A DNA stretch of 64,000 nt, from positions 62,001 to 126,000 of the forward strand of contig VCMS01000148.1 in the NCBI GenBank assembly GCA_022539475.1. Direction: 5' to 3'. A program made the translations under genes and the position numbers. The notes beneath the pieces are model-generated. The model was not told where the DNA came from. It saw only the letters and a list, made by a program, of their open reading frames with translations, and did not search any database. Below, in pieces: positions 44,046 through 54,198 of this stretch. Origin of the DNA: Gracilaria domingensis. Lineage: Eukaryota > Rhodophyta > Florideophyceae > Gracilariales > Gracilariaceae. How positions within the stretch are numbered: position 1 is the first letter of the stretch; each line of letters starts with the position of its first letter.

Positions 44046-44273
44046 ACTGAAAACCAGTAAGCAATCTGATCCAGATGATCCAGTTAAACTCGTACACGAG
44101 TCTCCAAAGAACAAGAAAACTCAATAAACCTTTTCGGTAAACCACCACGTCAGCGGTTCACGTTCAAAAGTTTTCAACCTCCAAAACTCTAAAGAGTCCC
44201 CTGATCGTTGTCAGAAAACGGTGATCCGTCAACAATCAAGTCAATTTCACGACAGTGACCTAAAACGGTTCTA

Positions 44274-44286
44274 GGCCGGGAGACCA
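44274..44286 (-). other. Candidate primer-binding site of element B
   Basis: TGGTCTCCCGGCC on the - strand, three bases from the 5' LTR, one base different from A. Confidence 0.7.
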
Positions 44287-44289
44287 CTT

Positions 44290-45261
44290 TGTGGGGCAAA
44301 CTCGGAAGAGTGAAACCCACCAGACTGTCCGAAGGTCCGCTCTCGTGAGAGATGGCAGACCAGTGACAGAGCCCTCTGTACCACCGTAACTCGGTTGTAA
44401 GGCCGAAGTGGCAACTGGCTATACCTACAGAGGTGCTAGGCCACGTCGTGAGGAAACGATGAGAAACTCCAGAGATGGGGTGGCATCGGCAACGATGAAA
44501 CACGACCAACGACAGGTGTAGTCCCAAGAGGGAAAGCAACAGAAAACAACAACCGAACAACAGCCACACGCGACGGGTAGGGCCTCCTCGGCACTGTGCC
44601 CGGAGCGGGGCGAGATCCTCCAACGGTAATGCACGGGTTTCCGTAAACACGGCAAAACTCTATACAGAGTCGGATCACTTCGTAATCTAGTCCTATACCT
44701 CCTCGGTACGACCCTCAGGTCCCGACGTCAACGACAGATGTTCCTCAAAGGTACCGAGAGGGTAGGACCACCGTAACCAGACGTGGCTATACTCGCGAGA
44801 GTGATAACCCACGTAGGCGGTTGGCGCCAGAGCCTCACTCGTGTAGAGTCCACTCAGGAGAGCGCTACTCGACAAAGAGTTCACTTAGAAGTGCTCGGGT
44901 TGACTTTACAAAGGTGCTTGCGACGACGAGGTCGAGCTCACCTAAGTAGGTCTAAACTAACTATGTACACGTGGTGCACACCCGCAGGGGTCCGTACACG
45001 TGGCTAGCCCAGTGTCAGGCACCTCAGGTGCACTACCTATTGTCCCGTAATATGGACACACACGGTGGTGTAGTACACGCGTCCACCTAGCGGTATTGGC
45101 CAGCAATGGCAACCCTGATTACAGGTAACTGTGGGAAAGCCATTCCAAAAGTAACCGCCAAAATTGGGTCCAACTCATAACTCTTCGAGTGCATCTTCAT
45201 ATCTCCCCTGAGTATATGAGGCGCATCATCCTGATAACCACGCAAATTGCGTTGCTCTACA
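44290..45261 (-). repeat. 5' LTR of element B
   Basis: 972 bases. Compared with 33309-34282 there are about 14 substitutions and a 2-base gap near its outer end. Confidence 0.95.
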
Positions 45262-45266
45262 CTTGA
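45262..45266. repeat. Target-site duplication of element B, right copy (CTTGA)
   Basis: Matches 33304-33308. On the gene's strand it reads TCAAG. Confidence 0.95.
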
Positions 45267-45467
45267 AGCTTCATTTCTTTCCCTCCGGATTTTATGATAT
45301 TTGTTCTTGAATGTCTCAAATCGAAAGGGTTTCAAAATGGGATCCATATCGTAAACGTCCTGGGCCGACTCTGTTTCTAGCAATTCACCAGTATCAAACA
45401 TCGCTTTCAGCTTTTTTACGGCAGTAGAATCTTCCGTAAGACGGGGACGTTTTCTTGAAGTCGGCAT
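45263..45467 (-). pseudogene. Unknown gene, copy 2, first exon (cut off by element B)
   Basis: ATG 45467 (MPTSRKRPRLTEDSTAV) gives KKLKAMFDTGELLETES, then YDMDPILKPFRFETFKNKY, the same pattern as copy 1. The frame runs into the LTR of element B after RNEAS. Joining the flanks over one TCAAG gives TCAA-GTAAGT, a textbook splice donor, so the retrotransposon landed on the exon-intron boundary. The rest of the gene is at 32689-33308. The acceptor of that first intron could not be fixed. Confidence 0.75.
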
Positions 45468-46099
45468 TGCAGATGGTGGTGGGGTGGGCGCCCAGAAGCG
45501 TGGCCGACGACGACGTCGGAAGCCTCTCCCGAGAAGAGTCACCGCCACTGCGCAATGTTCCCCCGTCCCAATGCCACCCGCTCGGACGATGTCTTGCATC
45601 GAGCCGCCAAGAGCGGCGACTGGTGCCAAGTCTGTTCACACCACACCGTTGAAGATCTGCACAACCGGCGACCGGTCCAAGTAGGACCGTGCCACGGATG
45701 TGGAGATATCGCAGTGGTGGCCTTCTGTAGGCTGCTTGCGAATCAGGAACGGCCCCGAGAGGAGGCTGGCTGATATAGATGTCAAGAATGACAGAATACA
45801 ATAGTATCGGCAAAGTTTTTGTTTATAGATGATGACTGTTCTTCTTCATCCGAGGCACGCACAGTCGCATATCGTTATATATCCCTCTTGGTTGTAAACC
45901 TGCCAAAACCAGTACCAATCTAATAGTAGCCCGTCGCAGGAGGCTGTAACAATTCATGTCTAATAAAACAATCAAAAGATATTCAATCAACCATGCTCAC
46001 GAGAGAATCATCAACAATTGACACCGTATTCTCAGAATCCATCCTAAGGGCAAACCTTAAACGTTCTACACTCCAGGAATTTTCTTTTTATAGGAGGTT
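45468..46099. other. Spacer between unknown gene copy 2 and the copia element
   Basis: GC-rich near the gene start (45470-45770), then AT-rich. It may contain the copia 3' LTR, but I could not match it to a partner near 58.6 kb. Confidence 0.45.
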
Positions 46100-46238
46100 T
46101 GCATCACCTGGTTCCAATTTCGATCCATCCTCTCGGGTTAAGGCAAAGTTTGTTTGAGCGCATAAGTTTCCAGAGGGGATGAGAATCTGACACGAACCCT
46201 TTGGTCATACCATCTGCCACATTTTCCTAGCCAAGGAT

Positions 46239-47440
46239 CTATGCTAGGTAGCGTAGTTTGCCTTTGGCATGGCTTTCGCGCATTGCAGCAACATCGATCT
46301 GCAAGCGCTTCTCAAATGTTCCACCACTCTTCGCGACAACGTTGAATACGGTCCGTGAATCGACATAAGCATCAATTGTAACTTCTTTTCCTAGTATGCT
46401 CTGCAACATGCTTCTGGCGACAAATGCGTCGTCGTATCTGTATACCAATCCATGTACCTCTGCAGCCATAACAGATCTCGTAACCCGTTTGCAACGTGAG
46501 CTGCCATAGTGAATAATGTTAGCATTGTTCAGTTTGTCAGTCAGAACGATGACAAAACAAATCTGTGATTTCAAATTGCTCGCACTAGCAACTGAAGCAT
46601 CCGTAAACAACGCTATCCTTATAGAGTCCATGTCGAGGGGTACACACTGTAGGCCAACATCAGAAGTAGACTGGCATCGATCAACAACTTTGTTTAGCAT
46701 CTTGAAGTCCGAAGAGGTTGGAGACGGGCTGCAACTTTCAAGTAGGTGAACAGATGCGCAGAGGTCAGGCCGAGTACAGCATCCAACGTATTGTATCTGT
46801 GCTCGTGTGCTCGCAAACTCTTTTGCCCGCAATACATGGTGAACAGATCTTAGTTTCTTTTCCTGTGAGGACACAAAAACGTTCTCAGGACGCTTCTCAA
46901 TCTTCAATCCGTTGAAATCTAAGTTCGATCCTTCATCCAAAACCCTTCGCGGCTTGCTCTGCACAGTCTGAAAGCAACGACACTCTCGTTCTTCTTGCTC
47001 CAGAAACTTATCATCTCCAATTCCAAAGGAGTCGTCCACTTGTGAAGCCACCAACCGTGCAGATGCTTTCCGTTTCGCTTGTAGAGCAGACAGGTGTCTG
47101 GATCTGTTCCTTTCATAACAAGTTTATCCTTGTGATGTGTGTGGTAGGTTACGAACCAATAAAGGCCACTTTCAGGGATGTCATATAGAGGACGGAGCAC
47201 ACGAAGAACTTTCTCATGTCCAAGCTTCATCTCCTTTGGTGGTCGCAGAAAGATGTTACGCTCAATTGAGGACTTGGACTGAATATAAGCCTGCGAGATG
47301 TCCCTTACGTATGCCGTGTGATCGGGGAGCAATGCAGCAAGACAGAAAGCCACTCTTTGGCCTAGACGAGACACTGTCGGAGACTTTGTAGCGATATGTA
47401 GTGCCCCTTTGTCGTGGAAGTTTCGGGCAACAAGCCGTGA
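46239..47440 (-). pseudogene. Copia reverse transcriptase and RNase H part
   Basis: Resumes with SRLVARNFHDKGALHIATKSPTVS, the start of the RT domain after the insert. Then come DISQAYIQSK, IFLRPPKEM and LRPLYDIPESGLYW, a frameshift near 47054, the catalytic QVDDSFGIG, and RNase H with FTDASVAS, RCKRVTRSVMAAEVHGL and AYVDSRTVF. A further frame change near 46240 leads to ENVADGMTKG, the typical end of copia RNase H. Several breaks, so inactive. Confidence 0.85.
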
Positions 47441-48521
47441 TCTTTTCTGGACGTTATTTTGGTGGCAAACGACGCGGGTGTTTACAGACCCTTACACTTG
47501 CCTCTCGTAGCAGAAAGAAAGTCAGGGTAGAACAACCAGCCACTCAAAAGAGACCAACGTGGGTCCAGAATCCACCAAAGAAATAAACGTAGTATGCCAA
47601 GGGGAAGGTCCCAGGGCAAAGAAAGGGAAGGGACAAACTAGTGGTTGGACAACCACCAGTCAAGAGAAAACGAACAACGGACAACAACAAACTGCACGCG
47701 AATTCTGCAGCCAAACTTATCTCTACGCGTCCAGAGACAAGCGTATAGACTTCCTACGAGACGTCCCAAGGAGAGTTACTAACTGAAGATAAGTCTTCAC
47801 TCTATGCCCAAGCTAGTCTCTCGCAGGAGACGTGACGCGGCGCTCAACTAAAATCCCAACGGACAGCTTCCCGTCCAGCAACTAGGTCCGTGTAGCACCA
47901 GGTCTCTCGACCGACACCGTTATCCGAGCGGAAGCTCCGGTGGGGCTCACTGACGACAAAGAAGCCTTTGGTACACGCCACCCGATTCCCGTCCACGCCT
48001 AACGCGCTTCGACCGGTACTGGGATTTAGATAGAAGAGCAGTGCTCGCACGAAACGCGCAAACACAAAAGATGTTAGAAAGGCACAGAGGCCTAGACGCA
48101 GTAATAACTTACTTAGCTGCCCTGCCCCAAGGTATTGGGTAAGGTTGATAGAATAGTAAAGTTGATGAACGCAATGTTGTGTTGGGTCGAGACACCGTCT
48201 GGCGTCTTGATGACCCTTTAAATAGAGTTCTAAACCCTTCTAGTGGGCTCAGAAATGCATACTAACATAATAGTTACTATATTAACGCAGTGATACTTCT
48301 ACATGTAGAATAGTAGGCACCACCTGAGTGCAGAGAGCGCCCATTGGCTGATTTAGCACACGTGGAGTTGCACTCGAGCATTCCACGCGTACTGAACCGC
48401 GCTGTACTCTCCAGTGTGCAGCCACGTGTACCTGCTGACGCATAATCGCATGCCAGGACATCTTGCATATGCGCCAACAATGCATACTACAGTGAACCCC
48501 ATTCCATGTAGAAGTGGTTGA

Positions 48522-48529
48522 TATATAAA
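48522..48529 (+). promoter_or_regulatory. TATA box of the small ORF
   Basis: TATATAAA, 64 bases before the ATG at 48593. Confidence 0.5.
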
Positions 48530-48592
48530 GCATGAAACATAATCCTCATTGTTTTCATTTCTTCTGCGCTAGCTTCACGTCTTTCTTCCGTA

Positions 48593-48805
48593 ATGGGTCC
48601 GAAGCAGATTATCGATGATCCCGTATGTCCCTCATGCGGCCTTACGGCTGCTGATCAGTGGGACGAGGGGTTTTGGGATGGACTACTCGTGTTGGCCGAT
48701 GCAATTCAACGTCTCGTAAACAAGGATGAGCCCTGTGACCTGGTTAGCGTTCGAGCCGTGTTATTAGAAATCGTTCTTAATAACCGCCGTCAGAACCAGA
48801 AATAA
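48593..48805 (+). CDS. Small hypothetical protein in the insert
   Basis: 70 residues, MGPKQIIDDPVCPSCG, then a helical-looking stretch WDGLLVLADAIQRLVNKDEP and VRAVLLEIVLNN. A CPSC pair is present but no second metal-binding pair is seen. A TATA box precedes it, and AATAAA (48801-48806) overlaps the stop codon, so the gene is complete in about 290 bases. It does not resemble a protein I know. It could be a chance ORF in an LTR or a real cargo gene of the insert. Confidence 0.4.
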   Translation: MGPKQIIDDPVCPSCGLTAADQWDEGFWDGLLVLADAIQRLVNKDEPCDLVSVRAVLLEIVLNNRRQNQK

Positions 48806-48830
48806 AGAGAAAGAGTTTTTCCCTTTGATC

Positions 48831-50790
48831 CTATCCTTGTCCTTTCTTACATCTTTCACACGATTTTCCGTCCACGTTCTTCACCATGGCCAGCCATCTA
48901 GACCCAAATATCCTTGTTCCTTGCGGTACGGTTTGGATGTCTACGACTTCGAATGTGTTTCTCTTCCCAAGGTTATTTAGTTCTTGGCTTCTGGCATTAG
49001 CAAAAGCACGCTCATCAATGCCCATTACAATGTCTTTGCAAGGCGTTAAAGTACCAAACAGAGCTGAGAGTGTTGGATCAGTGAGAAACGTGCCTTCGAC
49101 TTCGGTTACAGTATTTTTCTTGTCGTTCTCGACTGTGTTCGTTATTTCTCCCCTTTCTGGAGTCATTGCACCATTCCCTTGAGAAAATTCAGTGTTGGAA
49201 GGGTCAGGGTTGGTAGGGTCTGGAAGCTGTAGGTCGGAGAACGTTTTGGGCTTGACGACATGAGATCGAAATATACGTCTGCCATGTGGCAATTGTACAA
49301 CCACTGTCTCTCCTTCAACCTGGATGATGGGGAACGGGCCTTCCCAAGACTTTGATGTGTCTCGGAATACAAACACAGGGCTCCCTGCCGGTAGTTTCAT
49401 GAGTTCTGTGCTTTGTTCCTTCCCTTTGGGGGCTCCACTATGCTTCAAACCGAATGCTATTCTGCGTCTTGCCTGCTCCTTCTGTACCTCAGACTTCGCA
49501 GCTTCAATTGCTCGCGCTCTCTCCACTTGAGATTCAGCTGGTGTTCTACGAGCAGGTCGGGGTAAGGAACCGTAAACCAAGAGCGTAGGGCATATACCTT
49601 CGGGTCCGACTGTGTCGTTAACCGCCTTGACAGCCATCTGAAGGCAATCTTTATCTGATTCAGCGGCTTTCGACATTGTTTCTCGTATCTTTAGATACGC
49701 AACCCTCAGTGGCCCGTGATACCTTTCCACGTGGGACATGGTAGAAGGCGACTCCACTGGCGCTTCAAGCACAGAGATTCCTTCGGTTTCGGCTGTAGCG
49801 AGAAACTCCTTGGATACAAAGTTGCAATCCTGATCGACGCGGAGAAAGTCAGGAGGTCCCAGATATAGTCTGCTCTAGCAACGAAGAAATGCTTTCCACA
49901 CGTCCGACGACCTCACACGATTCAGAAACAGCGCAGCATTGTAATGAGTGGCCTCATCGACAACATGAAGAATTGGTTTCTGGTTAACATACATTATATC
50001 AATTGCCACAATATGATTGTATTGCAGTTCGTCGGTTTCAATGGTGATCTTAAATCGTCAAGGTCGTGAAGAGTGTTTGGCACATGTATGACATTCCTTT
50101 GTCAGTTCTTCGATGGCGCTACCGGTTTCGCTGTTCATCTCACTGGGCCTGGCTCTCTTCAACAAATTCGAAAACACGGTTACACTAGGGTGACCAAAAA
50201 CTCTACGCAGTTTTCTGAGCTCCGCTTCGGTGTAAAGAGAATACGTGAGATCTCTTCGTTTCCAGGTGTGAATCAGAAAATAGTTTCGAAACGAAAGAGG
50301 TTGTCTGTGGTTCTTAAACCTTATTTCTCGATTTTGGATGCTGATATCAAGTTCGTTATCAACCATGTCTTTCATACTGAGCAGAGTGGGGACGTCGCTG
50401 TCAGTGATTTGAAAGGATACATCTATGACGAGATGAAGGTTGTTAAAAGGAATAGGAATTGTTGCTGTACCTATTGCTTTCTTCGTTCCACCTATGCCAA
50501 GGAGGTTCTTTCTTTCATCGTACTTCAGGTTGCATGGGACATCAAACTCATCACAATATGCTTTGTACTGTGAGTACGACATAACGGAAGACCGATTTGC
50601 ATATGTGTCAATGTATATCCCTTTGAAGCTGCCGTTTTCATCTTGGGATAACTCCATACTCATTGTGGCTAACGCTGCTTGTATGTCCGTACTGTAAGAT
50701 CTACCGTGGACAAAGGCTGCATCTGCCAAGTATACCTTGTGGAGGCGTTTCTGGGGGTGTGTCCTGGGACTCCCTAGGACACCATCCCCC
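48831..50790 (-). pseudogene. Copia protease, GAG-pre-integrase, integrase and RT start
   Basis: One frame with two stops. Protease: GIYIDTYANRSSV (DTY where DTG is usual). GAG-pre-integrase: LRRVFGHPSV and ECHTCAKHSS. TGA at 50058-50060. Integrase core with all three acidic residues: AIDIMYV, VDQDCNFVS, VERYHGPLR. TAG at 49875-49877. Then the integrase C-terminal part (SPVFVFRDTSKSWEGPF) and the beginning of the RT (IFGSRWLAMVKNVDGKS), ending at the 47.4-48.8 kb insert. The upstream part of the same open frame (above 50790) is translated minisatellite, not protein. Confidence 0.85.
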
Positions 50791-50879
50791 ACCCCCGGAT
50801 TCTTTTTCCTGATCACGGCGGGGAGATAAGAAAAGTGCGGCATGGAAGCTGCACTTTCCTCTCCCCGCCTCTTATAACT

Positions 50880-51440
50880 CTCAAGGCGCGCGCCGCCCCG
50901 CACGGCGGCGCACCAGAGAGCACGATGTCCTTCGCCTTGGCATCGCGCCGCCAAAGCGGGACGGACGCGGCAATTGCGGGCCGCGTGGCCGCAAGAAGAA
51001 GCTTCGCCGCGCCGCGCGGCGGCGCACGAAGAAACGCCGTCGCCGCCGCACCGCCGCAAGAGGAAGCGCGGCCGCCGCGCCGCTTCACAAGAAGAAGCGT
51101 CGCCGCCGCGCCGCCGCAAGAAGAACCGCCGCGGCCGCCGCATCAAGAAGCGCCGCCGCTGCCACGCCGCCGCACCGAGAAGCGTCGCCGCCGCCGCGCC
51201 GCCGCAAGAAGAAGCGCCGCCGCCGCGCCGCCGTAAGAAAAAGCGCCGCCGCCGCGCCGCTGCACAAGAAGAAGCGTCGCCGCTGCCGCGCCGCCGCAAG
51301 AAGAAGCGTCGCCGCCGCCGCGCCGCCGCAAGAAGAACCGCAGAAGAATCGAGGCGCGTGTCGTGCCGCGCTGGCGCGACGCCGCACGGGCGAATTGGAC
51401 CACCGCGCCGCCTCGGCGCAACGAAGCAGCGCTTCAAGGA
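50880..51440. repeat. GC-rich minisatellite
   Basis: Imperfect units near 24-30 bases of the form GCCGCCGCGCCGCCGCAAGAAGAAG. It is open in several frames on both strands, giving Arg/Lys or Arg/Phe repeats that are not proteins. Confidence 0.8.
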
Positions 51441-51580
51441 CGGTTACGCGATCAGGCAGAAGCAGAACGTTTACTCAGACGCCATGAACGCAGGTACTAT
51501 TGACGATGAGGGCTTTATACATCCCGAGGAAACAGCTGTTAGGCTGCACGCATAGCAAAGAAGGACGAGCATTGTGAACT

Positions 51581-51985
51581 CTACGGGGAGAGAAGGGCAC
51601 GGATGGCATCGTGCACAAGACGGAGGGCGCGAGCACGAGAGGGTGAGCGTTGCACCATCATGGCCAACGCTAGGCCCACGCCAATGCCACGTACGAAATG
51701 CACCGGAAGCTCGTTCAAGTTCTCCCTAAGTTCCTCTAACGAAGTACCGCGTTTGAAAAGAAATTCGTACAGTGCATCCTCACAAGCCATGAGCTGAACT
51801 TGCTGTCGTTCCTCCTGTGCCTCTTCATCATCGTCCATCCCCTCTTCTTCCTCCTGGCGGATGTCATCAACCGTCACTTCTTTCGCTTCGCTCTCGATGA
51901 GGATGGTGGACTTCGCCGTGGGAACGTCGGAGTGGTCGGTATCGTCGTCGGTCATGGCAGCCATAACTTCGTTCGGAATCGACAT
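51581..51985 (-). CDS. Acidic hypothetical protein in the insert
   Basis: 134 residues from ATG 51985. An acidic N-terminal half (EEEEGMDDDEEAQEERQQ) is followed by a helical part (ACEDALYEFLFKRGTSLEELRENLNEL) and a C-terminus with RALRLVHDAIRALLSP. A TATATATA at 52061-52068 lies about 76 bases upstream. There is no recognised domain. Composition and promoter spacing support a real gene better than the surrounding ORFs do, but conservation is unknown. Confidence 0.45.
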   Translation of the reverse strand: MSIPNEVMAAMTDDDTDHSDVPTAKSTILIESEAKEVTVDDIRQEEEEGMDDDEEAQEERQQVQLMACEDALYEFLFKRGTSLEELRENLNELPVHFVRGIGVGLALAMMVQRSPSRARALRLVHDAIRALLSP

Positions 51986-52060
51986 GGTCTCAAGGAGGGG
52001 TAGCCGAAAGGCAGCGGCAAGCCAGAGGTATCATGACAGACCCGGAAGGCACCCAAGGTT

Positions 52061-52068
52061 ATATATAA
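52061..52068 (-). promoter_or_regulatory. TATA box of the acidic ORF
   Basis: TATATATA, about 76 bases before ATG 51985. Confidence 0.4.
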
Positions 52069-53020
52069 TATGAAACATAACCGCATGAAAACTGGTCACG
52101 CACGGCCAACCCCGATGATGACATGATGGCACGACGTGGAAAGTGGACATTACCCAAAGAACTAATTGAAAACCTAAATAGCCGGAAGAAATATAGCCAA
52201 CCACCGACCTACATAACAAAGAACCGTATGTCGACATCACTACCTACTATGGATATGGTGAGCAGACTAGGGTATTTGGTGTAAGCCGATGTTCAGCATG
52301 CAGCTTAAGATACACAAAGCATTGAGATTGTAGATATAAACCCCCGAACCCGAGCGCTCGAAAAGCAACTCGGTTCGGGCAGACCACTTCCCCCCTTGAC
52401 GACCCCCCCCATCCTTGCCTCTCTCGCCTTTCTTCCTCCCCTTCCGTCGTCACCAACCTTCTTTCCTTTGGCACTCCCATCTTCCCTCAGCGCAGTCTGC
52501 GCCTCTCTGCCACCAACGTTTCCCCCCTACATTTCCTTATTCCCGGCGGCCCGGTCTCCCGCCGTTCCTTACACAGTCGCCTTGTGCAGCCCTCCATTGG
52601 GCTCGTCCGCACATTGCGATCATATCTACATCCCCGTTCCTCCGGACGGACGTGGGCAGTGGTACGCATTGCACGGGTTCCCTTCCTGTCGTCACCTCGC
52701 CTGGTTACTAGGTTTATGGTGGTATCGACGACAGGATCAAACGCCTTAGCCCTGCCCATTCTACTGTTCCGCCGACAGCCTTGGTGTGCTGGTCTGTTGG
52801 CGCTGCATTCTGTCATTGTGTTGGCATCCGGCATCGAACGCCGAACCACACTCTCGTTTAATTACTCTTCCCGCTTCCTGTTAGCGGAGAGTTTCTACTA
52901 TCTTGGGGTTATCTTGTCTGCTCCTGCAGGCATCTGAGCTACGTTAACTTGTCGCCCCTTTTGGGCTGGTACTCTCGAGCATTTATTGTGTCGCTCTCCT
53001 TGGGTTTGTCACCACCCGCG

Positions 53021-53944
53021 CTATTTCCCCCAAAAATGGCGTCCACATACCTGGTCACCTTTGTGGAGAGACATGTTGTCTTCCGAGATATACCACGTCC
53101 CATCCTCGTCATCACTTGATTCATCATCGGTGAGGTCTACGTAATTTGCTTCTTGCACTTCCTGCTCGTCCAATGGATGATCTAGTAAATCATTCACAAC
53201 GCACGCGAGATCTTCAACTGATAGATATGCATCTCCTTTCTCCTTTCTCATGCGGTCGAGAGTAGTTTTGATTCCTGCCGGAATGTGTCGTGTTCTTGCC
53301 AAGTGATCCTCACCACAGACCCAACAATTCTTCCTTTCTCTGATAGATTTGGAAGAGATGGGACGCCTCCTTCCATTTCCTCGCTTGGTGTATCCTCTGA
53401 ACTTTCTTCGAGCCTCACCACCGTATGTGTTACCAAGACTGTAATTCACCCCATCAGAATGGTCTGTTTCTTTCCTGAGGCTCACAGTGAAGGCTCCTGC
53501 GGATCTGGGCTCACCGGAGAGAAATGTGGCAATTCTGCTGCGCGCGTCTTGTGAGGTGGCGGGGATGCGTTCACGCAAGGAATGAGTAATCTGATTGGTG
53601 TCTACTGCCACAATCATCTGATCTCGAAGAAAGTTGTCTGTCCTATACGCGGGATCAAGTTGCTTCTGAAGCTGTGATAATCGGTGACAAAAAGAACGAA
53701 AGACGTCCAATTCACTTTTTTCTGGGTTCTCTCGCATAAACTGAGAGAGTCGCAGGGATTGCCACAGGATTAGAGTTCTGTTTCGTTGCTCTTCACTGAT
53801 GTAGTTATCAATGAGCTTCTGTAACATGTCCTCGTAAGTCATACCGACACGATAGGTATCTAGGTAGAAGGAAAGTGCATCTTCACATAGCATCATAGGC
53901 ATGGCAGAAACATATTATTGGTCTGTCAACTGGCACACACGAGC
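53021..53944 (-). pseudogene. Copia gag, C-terminal part
   Basis: Begins with ARVCQLTDQ, then TAA (53915-53917, a CAA in the likely ancestor), then PMMLCEDALSFYLDTY and the helical capsid-like body (LRLSQFMRENPEKSELDVFRS), with a zinc-knuckle-like CWVCGEDH...RH near 53290. The last ligand is His rather than Cys. It ends in an acidic tail. The N-terminal part of the same gag is at 58191-58567, on the far side of a DNA transposon. Confidence 0.8.
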
Positions 53945-53948
53945 CATT
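53945..53948. repeat. Target-site duplication CATT, left copy
   Basis: CATT precedes the transposon's left end and recurs directly after its right end (58187-58190). Joining the flanks over one CATT restores the copia gag frame. Confidence 0.8.
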
Positions 53949-53949
53949 A

Positions 53950-53965
53950 GGTACATCCAAGAATT
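53950..53965 (+). repeat. Left terminal inverted repeat of the Harbinger-like transposon
   Basis: GGTACATCCAAGAATT, inverted at 58171-58186. The relative at 21468 ends with GGTGCAGCCAAGAATT. Confidence 0.85.
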
Positions 53966-54032
53966 TCCAGAATCCTAAACGTGACACCTCGCTGCAAATG
54001 AGAGCTGTACAAGTACCTCGTCTTGCTGCCAC

Positions 54033-54082
54033 CGTTTAGGATTCTGGTCGGGGTAAGCGAGACTCCGACCAGAATTCCAAAC
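54033..54082. repeat. Subterminal hairpin of the Harbinger-like transposon
   Basis: Imperfect inverted repeat: GTTTAGGATTCTGGTCGGGG pairs with CTCCGACCAGAATTCCAAAC across a short loop. The same structure is at 21337-21383 in the decayed relative. Confidence 0.75.
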
Positions 54083-54198
54083 GTGACATGAAAGTTTCAA
54101 GTAACTGGCGCGTCAACTGTCGCGCTATCTTCATCGTTTATTAACTTCAGACTCACCTTCCGTCTACCAGCTAAACAAGTACGTTCTGCAAACCATCC

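Larger units (their letters stand above)
33309..45261 (-). mobile_element. Element B: second full-length copy of the chromovirus, inverted
   Basis: 11,953 bases, same family and layout as element A, on the - strand. 5' LTR 44290-45261, primer site 44274-44286, gag with three stops (44045-41976), pol (41775-37684), chromodomain ORF (36828-36586), antisense ORF intact on the + strand (34362-36215), polypurine tract 34283-34297, 3' LTR 33309-34282. The CTTGA duplication proves insertion into the unknown gene copy 2. The LTRs differ at about 14 positions plus a 2-base gap, so this insertion looks older than A. Confidence 0.95.
47441..48830. mobile_element. Insert of about 1.4 kb in copia reverse transcriptase, type unknown
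   Basis: Separates ...KSCERCKK from SRLVARNF, which are neighbouring residues in copia RT. A GATCA lies at both approximate edges and may be a target duplication, but the joined frame is one base off, so exact ends are uncertain. It holds a TATA box, a 70-codon ORF and an AATAAA. No TG...CA ends or long terminal repeats are clear. Confidence 0.55.
50791..52938. mobile_element. Insert of about 2.1 kb between copia gag and protease, type unknown
   Basis: Copia gag ends in the 52.94-53.02 kb region and protease begins near 50.79 kb; normally these are nearly contiguous. The intervening DNA holds a GC-rich minisatellite, an acidic ORF with a TATA box (51581-51985) and about 700 bases of C-rich sequence (52390-52700) without a gene. 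The edges were not fixed and no terminal repeats are seen. More than one event may be involved. Confidence 0.5.

Noticed and set aside
45780-46238. Copia 3' LTR
   Set aside because: A tandem of polyA-like signals is present, but I found no matching sequence near 58.6-59.8 kb, so I did not call LTRs.
50791-51437. N-terminal 200 residues of a 459-codon frame before copia protease
   Set aside because: They translate the Arg/Phe-encoding minisatellite; copia sequence begins near 50790.
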